This document shows, one piece after another, positions 15,327 through 23,139 of a stretch of 39,344 nucleotides of DNA. Origin of the DNA: Collinsella aerofaciens (GTDB lineage: Bacteria; Actinomycetota; Coriobacteriia; Coriobacteriales; Coriobacteriaceae); NCBI RefSeq assembly GCF_028209625.1, contig NZ_JAQLDU010000017.1, positions 1 to 39,344 of the forward strand, in the 5' to 3' direction. Position 1 is the stretch's first letter. Each line of letters opens with the position of its first letter. A model generated the notes under the pieces. That model was not told the origin of the DNA. It worked only from the letters and a program-made list of their open reading frames with translations, and made no database searches. Position numbers and translations under genes: made by a program.

Positions 15327-16065
15327 CGTCATCGACTACATGCCGGGCGATACGCTGCTGCATCGCCTGAACCCCGTCGTCAAACTGGGCCTCGCCGCCG
15401 CCATCATCGTCGGCATCTTCTTGTCCGACACCTACGTGGCGCTGCTGGGCTTTTTGGCACTCACCCTTGCGCTGGGTGCCTATGCCGGTGTCGTCGACCG
15501 TCTGCTCTCGCTGCTCAAGTTGCTGATTCCGCTCGCGCTTATCATGCTGGTGCTCCAGCTTGCCTTTATGCGCGATGGCAACGTTGTGTGGGGCTTTATC
15601 ACCGACACGGGCCTCATCACAGGATCGAAGGCCTGTCTGCGCCTGCTGGGTGTGGCGTTACCGCTCATCCTCATGCTCATGGTGACCAAGCTCAACGACC
15701 TTGCCAACGCCTGCGTCGAGGTGCTGCACGTACCGTATCGCTATGCCTTCACCTTTACCACGGCGCTGCGCTTTGTGCCGGTGTTTGGTCAGGAGATGAA
15801 CGCCATCATGGAAGCGCAGACCGCGCGCGGCGTCGAGTACGACACCAAGAACCCTATCAAGAAGCTTAAGCTCATGCTGCCACTGTGTGTGCCGCTGCTC
15901 ATCTCGAGCGTGGGCAAGACCGATGCCACGGCCTTGGCGGCAGAACAGCGCGGCTTCTATCTGCGCACGCGCGCCAGCTCGTACAAGCGCTACCCCATCA
16001 AGGGCCTGGACATCGCCGTACTCATCGTCAGCATCGCCCTCATCGCCATCGGCTTCCTGTTCTAG
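15319..16065 (+). CDS. ecfT: ECF transporter T component
   Basis: A 248-residue membrane protein of the EcfT/CbiQ family. It begins at a GTG overlapping the end of the ATPase gene (MVNVIDYMPGDTLLHRLNP) and has about five or six hydrophobic segments. Two coupling helices that grip the ATPases are visible: AQTARGVEYD, carrying the Ala-Arg-Gly motif, and AAEQRGFYLR, where the motif reads Gln-Arg-Gly. It converts ATP hydrolysis into toppling of the S component. Together with the two upstream genes it forms a complete dedicated (group I-like) set, though the module could also serve S components encoded elsewhere. A bidirectional terminator follows. Confidence 0.92.
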   Translation: MVNVIDYMPGDTLLHRLNPVVKLGLAAAIIVGIFLSDTYVALLGFLALTLALGAYAGVVDRLLSLLKLLIPLALIMLVLQLAFMRDGNVVWGFITDTGLITGSKACLRLLGVALPLILMLMVTKLNDLANACVEVLHVPYRYAFTFTTALRFVPVFGQEMNAIMEAQTARGVEYDTKNPIKKLKLMLPLCVPLLISSVGKTDATALAAEQRGFYLRTRASSYKRYPIKGLDIAVLIVSIALIAIGFLF

Positions 16066-16094
16066 TTCGCCACCGACAGCAACCGCCCAACGCA

Positions 16095-16136
16095 AAAGGC
16101 CTCGGCTCGCACCAAACGAGCCGAGGCCTTTATTGT
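16095..16136. terminator. Bidirectional terminator, ECF operon versus racemase
   Basis: AAAGGCCTCGGCTCG (16095-16109) pairs perfectly with CGAGCCGAGGCCTTT (16117-16131) around a 7-base loop, with T-rich flanks. It serves the convergent ECF and racemase transcripts. Confidence 0.9.
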
Positions 16137-16190
16137 TTCACCAGATAAAACCTACCAAAATTAACCTGTCCCTTTTTGACGGGTCGGAAG

Positions 16191-16937
16191 CTAGAGGCGG
16201 TAGGGGACGCCGCTGCGGATGATGGATTCGCGCACCAGGACATCCATAGCATCGAGGGTGATCTCGGGCATCTCTCGATACTTCTGCAGCACCGATAGCT
16301 CGGTGCAGGCCAGAATGACACGGTCGCAGCCGCTACGGGCGAACTCCCACATCACACGGTCGAACTTATCCATATCGGGCTCACGTCCGGCTTTCACATC
16401 ATCGTAGATAAGCGACATCACATCGTTCTGACGTTTCTCGCTGGGATAGACGACCTCAACACCCGCAGCCTTACATTCGCGGCCGTAGACGCCCGCGCCC
16501 ACGGTGCCATCGGTGCCCATGATGCCGATCTTATGCACCGGCTCGGCCGGCATACTCAGGTTGGGGTCGAACTCACACTCCCCCATCACCGCGCCGGCCA
16601 GAGCATAGCGCACCGACTCGCGCGGCATGTGGATAATCGGCACCTTCGTAAACGACTGGATCTGGTCGTAGAAGTAGTGTGACGTGTTGCAGGGAATCGC
16701 TATGTGCGCGCAGCCCAGCGACTCGAGCGCCTGAGCGCACTCCTTCATGGTCGCCAGCAGCTCGGCATGCTCACCGGTCTTGATGGCCAGCGTGCGGTCG
16801 GGCATGGTCGACTTGGAAAGCACCACCATGTCGATATGCTCCTGGTCGCACGTAGCCGCCGTATGACGTACCACCTGGTCGTAGTAATACGACGTGGCCT
16901 CGGCGCCCATGCCGCCGATAACTCCCAGCTTTTCCAT
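16191..16937 (-). CDS. Aspartate/glutamate racemase family protein
   Basis: A 248-residue PLP-independent racemase. It begins MEKLGVIGGMGAEATSYY, the usual start of the aspartate racemase family. It carries the two catalytic cysteines, C83 in PCNTSHYFYD and C211 in ACTELSVL. It should interconvert L- and D-aspartate (or glutamate). I use the internal ATG because GGAGGCGG sits just upstream; the longer frame is unrelated in sequence. It lies 84 bases downstream of the ATP-grasp ligase gene on the same strand. The pair matches the arrangement in Enterococcus faecium, where a racemase supplies D-aspartate to the D-aspartate ligase for peptidoglycan cross-bridges. Confidence 0.9.
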   Translation of the reverse strand: MEKLGVIGGMGAEATSYYYDQVVRHTAATCDQEHIDMVVLSKSTMPDRTLAIKTGEHAELLATMKECAQALESLGCAHIAIPCNTSHYFYDQIQSFTKVPIIHMPRESVRYALAGAVMGECEFDPNLSMPAEPVHKIGIMGTDGTVGAGVYGRECKAAGVEVVYPSEKRQNDVMSLIYDDVKAGREPDMDKFDRVMWEFARSGCDRVILACTELSVLQKYREMPEITLDAMDVLVRESIIRSGVPYRL

Positions 16938-17021
16938 CGCCGCCTCCTTGGTGACGCCCACGCAATTGCGCGTATCATACCCGCGCCCGCCCGATGTAAA
17001 CCGGACGGGCGCCGCACTCAT

Positions 17022-18278
17022 CTACTTGTAATACGTCTCGAACAGCTTAAAGTGGCGCAGCTTGGTGTGCCACATGCGCAGCCAGCGGTTAAAGACAAAG
17101 TCGCCCTTCATAAACGAAGGGTCGGCGCCCTTGCCTTCCTTGTCCAGGCGATGCACCTTAGCGCGCAGCTCGGGATCCTTGACGTACTTGTCGACGACGC
17201 CCATGGGGACGACCATCCACAGGGCCTCGTCCTGAGCCGTCACAAACTCCGGCTCAAACGGACGGTTGAACACATACTCGTCCACCACATACTTGGCAAC
17301 GTTAAAGCCGCTGTTGGTAACGTAGTAGTTGCTGCGGCCCTGGCGCGTGTTGAAATCGAAGAACTTAAACGAGCCGTCGCGCTCGTCGTACTTAACGTCA
17401 AAGTTGGAATAGCCCACAAAGTGAAGGTCCTCGAGCAACTTGCGCACGCCGCCCATGAGCTCGTCGTTGGGCTCGGTGATGATACAGGCGTGGTTGCCGA
17501 CACCGTGAGGCTGATGCTCCTCGAGCAGCACGTGACCCAGGCACATCATGCGCACCTTGCCGTTGCGGTCGGAATAACTGGTGAGCACGCGCATGTACTC
17601 GTCGTTGCCGGGCACGCGATCCTGCAAGATCAGGTCGTCGGTGTAGCCGCTGGCATACGAGTCGCGAATGACCTGTTCCAGCTCGGCACGGTCGGCAATC
17701 TCATAGGCCTTTTTCTGGCCCTCGAACTCGTGCTGCCACCACATGATGCCGTCAGAAGGCTTCAGAATCATCGGGTAGGGAAAATCGATCTGGTCGAGCA
17801 CTTCGGCAGGCGCCTCGCCTTGGGCGTTCAGCATCGCCATGGTGAAGGTAAAGGTATGCGGATAGGGCACGCCATGCTTCTCGCACAGCTCGTAGAAGAT
17901 CTCCTTCTTCTGACACTGCTCAAGCATGCTATAGGGAGCGTAAGGCGCGACGATGTTATCCGCCAACTCATGGGCATCCTTGGCCTGAGCCACGAGGGCA
18001 ACATAGTTATCGCCACAGCCCACAAGGACAATCGTCTTATCGGCATGCGCTTGGGCAATGCCGTTGACGGTCCTGAGCATCACGGACATGGTATCGATAT
18101 CCACGTTGGGCGTGTAGTCGATAATCTGGCTGCGGTACGCGGGACCCGTCTGATACTTGCCAAAGACCAGACTCTTGACCTGGTACTCCTCATAGAAGGC
18201 GCGCGCCACCGAATAGGCGTTGATGTCGCCACCGAGCAGCACGGGAATGAACTCGCGCTCTGTAAACTGCAATGCCAT
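17022..18278 (-). CDS. ATP-grasp D-aspartate ligase-like enzyme
   Basis: A 418-residue ATP-grasp carboxylate-amine ligase. It resembles E. faecium Aslfm, which adds D-aspartate to the side-chain amine of the peptidoglycan precursor. Shared features recalled from that family are FIPVLLGGDINAYSVARAF at the start, LVGCGDNYV, YPMILKPSDGIMWW (ATP-binding Lys), VRMMCLGHVLLEE and the metal-binding FFDFNTRQGRSNYYV near residue 300. The length fits the family. The ATG follows AGGAAG. With the adjacent racemase this predicts a D-Asp or D-Asn cross-bridge. A role in another peptide or amino-acid conjugate cannot be ruled out from sequence alone. Confidence 0.85.
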   Translation of the reverse strand: MALQFTEREFIPVLLGGDINAYSVARAFYEEYQVKSLVFGKYQTGPAYRSQIIDYTPNVDIDTMSVMLRTVNGIAQAHADKTIVLVGCGDNYVALVAQAKDAHELADNIVAPYAPYSMLEQCQKKEIFYELCEKHGVPYPHTFTFTMAMLNAQGEAPAEVLDQIDFPYPMILKPSDGIMWWQHEFEGQKKAYEIADRAELEQVIRDSYASGYTDDLILQDRVPGNDEYMRVLTSYSDRNGKVRMMCLGHVLLEEHQPHGVGNHACIITEPNDELMGGVRKLLEDLHFVGYSNFDVKYDERDGSFKFFDFNTRQGRSNYYVTNSGFNVAKYVVDEYVFNRPFEPEFVTAQDEALWMVVPMGVVDKYVKDPELRAKVHRLDKEGKGADPSFMKGDFVFNRWLRMWHTKLRHFKLFETYYK

Positions 18279-18501
18279 GGAAACTTCCTATCATGAACTG
18301 CCCACACAACGGGGCGGTCTTTGCGCAACTGATTTATTCTAGCGTGCCAAGCCGCCGGCGCCCAAAGCTCCACCGTATCTATGGCAATCGACGCAATCGT
18401 CCAGCACGAAGACGGCGCTCACCGTTGTATGACAATGGGCAATGAACCTACCATTGTTGTAGGATTCAGCGTATTGACATCCTCGAACGAAAGGCGCGCA
18501 C

Positions 18502-19134
18502 GTGCCCCAAGACCATCCGACCGATAATCCTATCCTCAATGCCACGAAGCGCGAGCTGGCGGAACGCGCACAAACGGCCGTTACCCTACGCACGGCAAAC
18601 GATGCCTACGACAGGCCCGCCCGCATCGTCTCGATCAACACGTCGGCGCACAAGGGCACACGCAAGTCGCCCGTCGCGGATGGACACGACACCGTTATAG
18701 AACAATTTGGCCTCGCCTCCGACGCACACGCCGGGCATTGGCACCGCCAGGTTTCCTTTTTAGCTGCAGAGTCTATCCAGACGGCGCAGGCGCGCGGGCT
18801 CGATGTGCACGAGGGCGACTTTGGCGAGAACTTCACAACCCGGGGCATCAACCTGCTCTCGCTCCCCTTGGGCACACAGCTCAAGCTTGGCAGCGAGGTG
18901 CTTGTCGAAATCAGCCAAATCGGCAAGGTCTGCCACACACGCTGTGCCATCTACTATCTCGCCGGCGACTGCATCTTTCCCCACGAGGGCGTTTTTGGCG
19001 TGGTACTAAAGGGCGGAGAGGTCCATATCGGCGACGACATCCAGGTGGTCAAGCTCGGCGACGGCACCTGCTCGTTCACCCCTGCCGAGGCCCTCGAAGA
19101 GATTGAGCGGGCTCGTCAGGAGGGCACGCTGTAG
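18502..19134 (+). CDS. MOSC domain protein
   Basis: A 210-residue protein whose MOSC domain occupies about residues 42-200. Family features are SINTSAHKGTRKSP, GLASDAHAGHWHRQVSFL, EGDFGENFTTRGI and the cysteine-containing KVCHTRCAIYYLAGDCIFP followed by EGVFGVVLKGGEVHIGD. MOSC proteins bind molybdenum cofactor or carry sulfur for it; this one is stand-alone and its partner enzyme is not in the window. The first 40 residues are polar and not recognised. The GTG start follows GAAAGG. It is divergent from the D-aspartate ligase gene across about 220 bases in which I see no gene. Confidence 0.87.
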   Translation: MPQDHPTDNPILNATKRELAERAQTAVTLRTANDAYDRPARIVSINTSAHKGTRKSPVADGHDTVIEQFGLASDAHAGHWHRQVSFLAAESIQTAQARGLDVHEGDFGENFTTRGINLLSLPLGTQLKLGSEVLVEISQIGKVCHTRCAIYYLAGDCIFPHEGVFGVVLKGGEVHIGDDIQVVKLGDGTCSFTPAEALEEIERARQEGTL

Positions 19135-19203
19135 TTGTAAAACCCCACGTTGAGATAGCTTTTACAGCCCAAAACACCTCTCAAATAGGGCTCCGTAACG
19201 TTA

Positions 19204-19298
19204 AAGTTGAACTCTATGGTTTCTCAACAATTCATCATAACTGCAGGTCAAAGCCAAAGCCTCAAGTTCAACTTGACCCTTTGGAACCTTTAAGGTTC
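19204..19298 (+). promoter_or_regulatory. Cluster of overlapping palindromes before the murein hydrolase gene
   Basis: Several related palindromes lie here: AGTT-G-AACT (19205-19213), a perfect TCAAGTT-C-AACTTGA (19262-19276) and GAACCTT-T-AAGGTTC (19284-19298). TTCAAGTTGA follows directly. The repeated core AAGTT/AACTT suggests an operator array for an unidentified regulator of the secreted hydrolase gene that starts at 19369. Confidence 0.45.
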
Positions 19299-19368
19299 AA
19301 GTTGAGGTCGAAAGCAGTAGTAGAATACCGTTCGAACCATAACCTACGATTGATTGCAGAGGGACTGG

Positions 19369-20502
19369 ATGCAGCATTCGAATCATCGCGCCGCAGCGCT
19401 CATTGCGTCGAAGCCGGCTCGTATCATCACGAGCGCCGCGCTCGCCGTTGCGCTGACGGCCACGCCGATGCTCTCCCCCGTTGCGGCGTATGCCGCCTCG
19501 CAGGCAACGCAGGACCAGCTTTCCGCAGCCCAGCAGAAGATCGAAGCCGCCACGAGCGCCTACAACGACGCCCGCACCAAACTCGATGACCTGCAAAAGC
19601 AGATTGACTCCAATGAGGCAAGCATCGAGGAAATCGAGGCTAAGCTTCCCGAGCAGCAGGCCAAGGCAAGCTCCGCTATGCGCGATCTGTACAAGTATCA
19701 GAAGGGCACCAATCCCATCGTGAGCTTCCTGGTCAACGCGCAGAGCCTGGGTGAGTTCATCACAACCTGCAAATACACCAACCAGATCACGAGCTCGAGC
19801 GTCGACGAGATCGAACAGCTCAATAACATGCAAACCGAACTCGAGCAGAACAAGGCTGAGCTCCAGCAGGCCAAGTCTCAGCTTGAGGCAGAGCAGAAAA
19901 ACGCCGAGGATGCGTTGGCTCAGGCCCAGCAGCTCCGCAGCGAGGCACAGGCAAAAGCCGAGCAGGAAAATGCCGCCGAGCTTGCCAAGCTTGAGGCCGA
20001 TAAGGCCGCTGCCGCCGAGAAGCTCTCGGGCGAGGGCGTAAGCGGCAGCAATTCCAGCAGCCAGGCCACCAACACCAACACCACCATCGACACCACGGTG
20101 AACAACGCCAATACCGGTAGCTCCGATTACGATTCGTTCATTAATGAGTGGACGAGCCGCATCGACAATTATCTCGCCGGCTCCCCCATGGCAGGCCAGG
20201 GCTATAACTTTGCCGTCGCCGCTTGGAATACCGGTGTCGACCCCCGTTGGTCCCCCGCCATCGCCTGCATCGAGAGCACCAAGGGTGCTTATTGCGCCAA
20301 TTCTTACAACGCCTGGGGCTGGAGTGCCCGTGGCGGCGGTTGGCGCAGCTTTGGCAGCTGGAGCGAGGGCATCTCCGCTCACGTTGCCTATCTGGGCGCC
20401 AACTACGGCTCCACCCTTACCCCGGCAGCGGCCAAAAAGTACTGCCCGCCCACGTGGCAGGACTGGTACAACAAAGTCGCCGCTCAGATGAACCGCATCT
20501 AA
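19369..20502 (+). CDS. Secreted coiled-coil peptidoglycan hydrolase-like protein
   Basis: A protein of about 377 residues. A signal peptide (about 1-42, ending near YAAS) is followed by a long coiled coil at about 43-220 (QATQDQLSAAQQKIEAA onward), of the kind found at the N terminus of PcsB and NlpC/P60 hydrolases. A Ser/Thr/Asn-rich linker comes next. The C-terminal domain is about 120 residues (YNFAVAAWNTGVDPRWSPA, IESTKGAYC, NAWGWSARGGGWRSF). It resembles the glucosaminidase/lysozyme-like fold, with E at IEST as a plausible catalytic acid. It probably trims peptidoglycan at the cell surface, perhaps at the division site. I prefer the ATG at 19369, which follows GAGGG, over a TTG five codons upstream. 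Confidence 0.8.
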   Translation: MQHSNHRAAALIASKPARIITSAALAVALTATPMLSPVAAYAASQATQDQLSAAQQKIEAATSAYNDARTKLDDLQKQIDSNEASIEEIEAKLPEQQAKASSAMRDLYKYQKGTNPIVSFLVNAQSLGEFITTCKYTNQITSSSVDEIEQLNNMQTELEQNKAELQQAKSQLEAEQKNAEDALAQAQQLRSEAQAKAEQENAAELAKLEADKAAAAEKLSGEGVSGSNSSSQATNTNTTIDTTVNNANTGSSDYDSFINEWTSRIDNYLAGSPMAGQGYNFAVAAWNTGVDPRWSPAIACIESTKGAYCANSYNAWGWSARGGGWRSFGSWSEGISAHVAYLGANYGSTLTPAAAKKYCPPTWQDWYNKVAAQMNRI

Positions 20503-20512
20503 GTGCAACTGC

Positions 20513-20540
20513 AAAGGGCCCCAATGGGGCCCTTTTCTTT
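20513..20540. terminator. Bidirectional terminator, hydrolase versus kinase
   Basis: AAAGGGCCCC and GGGGCCCTTT pair around AAT, followed by TCTTTT on the plus strand. It ends the hydrolase gene and sits directly at the end of the convergent kinase gene. Confidence 0.9.
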
Positions 20541-21919
20541 TAGGTAGCGGAGGTATCGACGACGCCGGTCGCATTGGCAACCGCGACTATGACGATCATG
20601 CATAGGAGCAGCACGCCCAATGCCTTGAGCCAGAGTTTCGCGAGTTTCTTGCCGCGATAGCTGTCGAGCAGTACGAATCGCCGACGAAGACGGCGCTTAT
20701 CGAGCAGCGCAAAATGCATAAGCACCATAAGGCCATCGACAAAGAAAAAATACTCGATTATGAGAAGCCACGTCGGGTAGCCTTGGTTTGCTCCCGTAGG
20801 GTGAAAGACGGCAAAGTGACTTCCGGCAAAGAACACAAGTAGCGAGAAGCAGACAAGCGTATTCCAAATGCGCCCCAGAGACTCCGGAACGCGAGAGAGC
20901 AGACCGCATGCAGCGGAGGCGGCAGGCCTAGGAAGCCCTGCGGGGTTCTGGAGCCCTTGGGGCGTCAACACCGTCTCCGAGGCCGGAGTACGGACAGGCG
21001 CAGGCGCAGGAGGCCGCACGGGGCGACTCAGATCGTATGCCGCGCGCGTAGCCCGTCCCAACGCTTCCGCACTCGCAAAACGCTTAGCCGGGTCGAGCGC
21101 CATCGACATGCAGATGACATCGGCAAGTGGAGTGGGAATGCCACGCGCCTCGCATTGCTCGCGCATGTCGAGCCCTGGTTTAGGGTCGATTCCCGTCAAG
21201 CAGAAGAACAACAGGGCGCCAAGTGCGTAGACGTCGCTGCGCACACTCGTCTGCCCAAACCCATACTGCTCGGGCGGCGCATAGGGTCGCGTGCCAAACT
21301 TGACGGTGTCGGCATCGGCGCCATCGCGCCATACGCGCGCGATCCCCAAGTCGATAATCACCAGCGATGAAAACGTCAGGCCCTCATCGAGCGTACGGCT
21401 CGCACCTGTCACGATGATATTCGATGGCTTGAGGTCGCGATGGATCACCGGCGCCGACGTCTCCCCCGCCATTGCAAAACCGGCATGGAGCTCGCCCACG
21501 GCGTCGCAAAGGGCAGGATACAATTCACATGCATAATCGGGGGTGGCTCCCAGACGGTCCACCAGCACCCCGAGCGTCTCACCTTCGATATATTCCATAA
21601 CCACGTTAAGCTCGTCGCCCACACGACGGCAATCGACGATTCTGGGCAGGCGCTCAAAACGCCTGCCCGCCCGCTGAGCGGCAAACAGACGCTCGTATGC
21701 CCCGCCGATTTGAGTCGAAGCATCGATGCGTTTACGGACAAAGGGGCCGAGCGAACCACCGCCGGTTCCTTCAAAGTACACGAGCTCAGTTGTTTCAACG
21801 GACGAGCGCTTAAGTACACGCTCCACGCGATAGCTGTCGTCGCGATCGAGCGACGCCAGGTGCTCGGCAAGCGCTGCGGTCAGCTCGTCATCGGGATATG
21901 TTGGGGTCTGAGTATCCAT
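20540..21919 (-). CDS. Membrane serine/threonine protein kinase
   Basis: A protein of about 459 residues. A Hanks-type kinase domain occupies about residues 30-290. It has a glycine-rich FEGTGGGSLGPFVRKRI (ATP loop and Lys), catalytic HRDLKPSN at 160-167, DLG (in place of DFG) at about 190-192 and an APPEQYGFG activation segment. A Pro-rich linker and about three membrane helices follow at the C terminus, so the kinase domain is cytoplasmic and membrane-tethered. No PASTA repeats are present, which separates it from PknB-type wall sensors. The exact start is uncertain: MDTQTPTYPDDEL has GGAGG only two bases upstream, and in-frame ATGs lie 9 and 12 bases earlier. It follows an HTH-like gene on the same strand. 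Confidence 0.88.
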   Translation of the reverse strand: MDTQTPTYPDDELTAALAEHLASLDRDDSYRVERVLKRSSVETTELVYFEGTGGGSLGPFVRKRIDASTQIGGAYERLFAAQRAGRRFERLPRIVDCRRVGDELNVVMEYIEGETLGVLVDRLGATPDYACELYPALCDAVGELHAGFAMAGETSAPVIHRDLKPSNIIVTGASRTLDEGLTFSSLVIIDLGIARVWRDGADADTVKFGTRPYAPPEQYGFGQTSVRSDVYALGALLFFCLTGIDPKPGLDMREQCEARGIPTPLADVICMSMALDPAKRFASAEALGRATRAAYDLSRPVRPPAPAPVRTPASETVLTPQGLQNPAGLPRPAASAACGLLSRVPESLGRIWNTLVCFSLLVFFAGSHFAVFHPTGANQGYPTWLLIIEYFFFVDGLMVLMHFALLDKRRLRRRFVLLDSYRGKKLAKLWLKALGVLLLCMIVIVAVANATGVVDTSAT

Positions 21920-22017
21920 AGCCTCCATCATAGCGCAGGGCGCAGACACCCCATGGCATCCGCGCCCCGTTCGTTTGCATCGTTGTTCGGCAGCTCCGCC
22001 GGCTCAGATATCAGCCG

Positions 22018-22440
22018 CTAACTCACCGTCTCCTCGCCAAAGCGATACAGCTCCTCGTTGACCTTTTGGAGGCTACACCCGCGATCGATGCAAAAGATGA
22101 TAATCGCATCACGGCGATCCTTGCAGTTAAGGACGCTTACCCCGGCAGCCGTCAGCGCACGGTTGGTCTCTTTGAGCGTCAGCGCCATCGCAAAGGCAAT
22201 CTGCAGCACCTTATTGCGACTCGGGTGACGCGCACCAGTAAAGATCTGATAGCCAAAGGTCTCATTGAGATCGGCCATACGAACCACGCGCGAACGCTCC
22301 AAGCCCTTTTCCTGCAGCAGCTGCTTCAGGTAGTCCGAAAGCGACGGGGCGGCAAAGTCGTGCTCCCTGATATAGCCATCGATGTTCGGTGCATCGAGAA
22401 GCTCATTGAGCAACTCCTCAGTCAGCTTTTTATCGGGCAT
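22018..22440 (-). CDS. HTH-like protein paired with the kinase
   Basis: A 140-residue, predominantly helical protein. The segment SLSDYLKQLLQEKGLERSRV followed by VRMADLNETFGYQIFTG and HPSRNKVLQIAFAMALTL fits a Cro/C1-like (XRE) fold of about residues 30-95. A C-terminal part of unknown role contains CKDRRDAIIIFCIDRG. I do not recognise a named family. It may be a DNA-binding regulator, or an adaptor or substrate for the kinase encoded about 100 bases downstream. A GGGGGAGG site precedes the ATG. It is the middle gene of a three-gene run on the minus strand. Confidence 0.7.
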   Translation of the reverse strand: MPDKKLTEELLNELLDAPNIDGYIREHDFAAPSLSDYLKQLLQEKGLERSRVVRMADLNETFGYQIFTGARHPSRNKVLQIAFAMALTLKETNRALTAAGVSVLNCKDRRDAIIIFCIDRGCSLQKVNEELYRFGEETVS

Positions 22441-22472
22441 ACGACTTCACCTCCCCCAGTGCATGCAACATG

Positions 22473-22916
22473 CTAGAAACCGCTTACGTCCGAACGCTCC
22501 CAGCTAGCAACCTGGTCGGGAGACACCGTGCCCAGCGCCTCGAACTTCCAGGAGCCGCCCGCCTTCAGATGATTGGTGTTTGCAAGAGCCGTTCCAACCT
22601 GGTTGCCATCGGCATCATATAGAACATACTCAATCTGAATGTAGCTCTTTTCCTTGTCCGTGTTATTGGTCAGCGTGCCCGTGATCTTATAGGCAAACTG
22701 ATTGGAGGTGTCTTCAGCCTCGTCAGCAATGGTATACGGTTCTTGCGGTTCTTTTTGCTCCTCAGCCTGCTGTGTCGTCTCGGCAGGTTTTGCCGAATCG
22801 CTCGCAGACGAATCGGTTGAATTGCCACCCATAGAGCCCACGGCACCGACGATAACCAGCACCACGATGACGCCTAGGACAATCTTGCCGATCGGCTTCT
22901 TTCCCTCTTTTGCCAT
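22473..22916 (-). CDS. FxLYD-domain membrane-anchored protein
   Basis: A 147-residue protein. A short basic start (MAKEGKKPIGK) is followed by one membrane helix (about 12-28), a Ser/Glu-rich linker, and an extracytoplasmic beta-sandwich of about residues 62-147. That domain contains FAYKITGTLTNNTDKEKSY and IEYVLYDADGNQVGTAL, which is the FxLYD pattern. Such domains occur in Gram-positive surface proteins of unknown function. The ATG follows AGGAAGGA. It lies 32 bases upstream of the HTH-like gene, so the FxLYD, HTH and kinase genes may form one operon linking the outside of the cell to a kinase. Confidence 0.8.
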   Translation of the reverse strand: MAKEGKKPIGKIVLGVIVVLVIVGAVGSMGGNSTDSSASDSAKPAETTQQAEEQKEPQEPYTIADEAEDTSNQFAYKITGTLTNNTDKEKSYIQIEYVLYDADGNQVGTALANTNHLKAGGSWKFEALGTVSPDQVASWERSDVSGF

Positions 22917-23075
22917 TATTCATCCTTCCTACGATCCGGCTACCGTGCCGGCACACAGCACATCGTAGGAGGCAGCGAACTCAAATTCATTAGCTGGGAG
23001 CTAATGTCGCAACACAGCTTGCCATCCGACGCTCATTGAGTCCTTTTTTCCTTCACCGAACTCATGCCTTTGTTG

Positions 23076-23103
23076 TTGACTATTAAACATTTAGACGTAA
23101 ACT
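23076..23103 (+). promoter_or_regulatory. Putative promoter of the aconitase X cluster
   Basis: TTGACT (23076-23081), a 16-base spacer and TAAACT (23098-23103) lie in an AT-rich stretch. Transcription would begin near 23110, about 30 bases before the TTG start at 23140. Confidence 0.5.
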
Positions 23104-23139
23104 GCTTTGTTACCTTGTCAACATCTGAAAGGAACCTCA

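Noticed and set aside
16704..18296. 530-codon plus-strand frame opposite racemase and ligase
   Set aside because: It spans two well-supported minus-strand enzymes and their intergenic gap, with a His/Val/Leu-rich product typical of antisense frames.
18297..18501. Small gene or RNA between the ligase and MOSC genes
   Set aside because: The available frames lack ribosome sites and no conserved structure is apparent. It is probably just a divergent promoter region.
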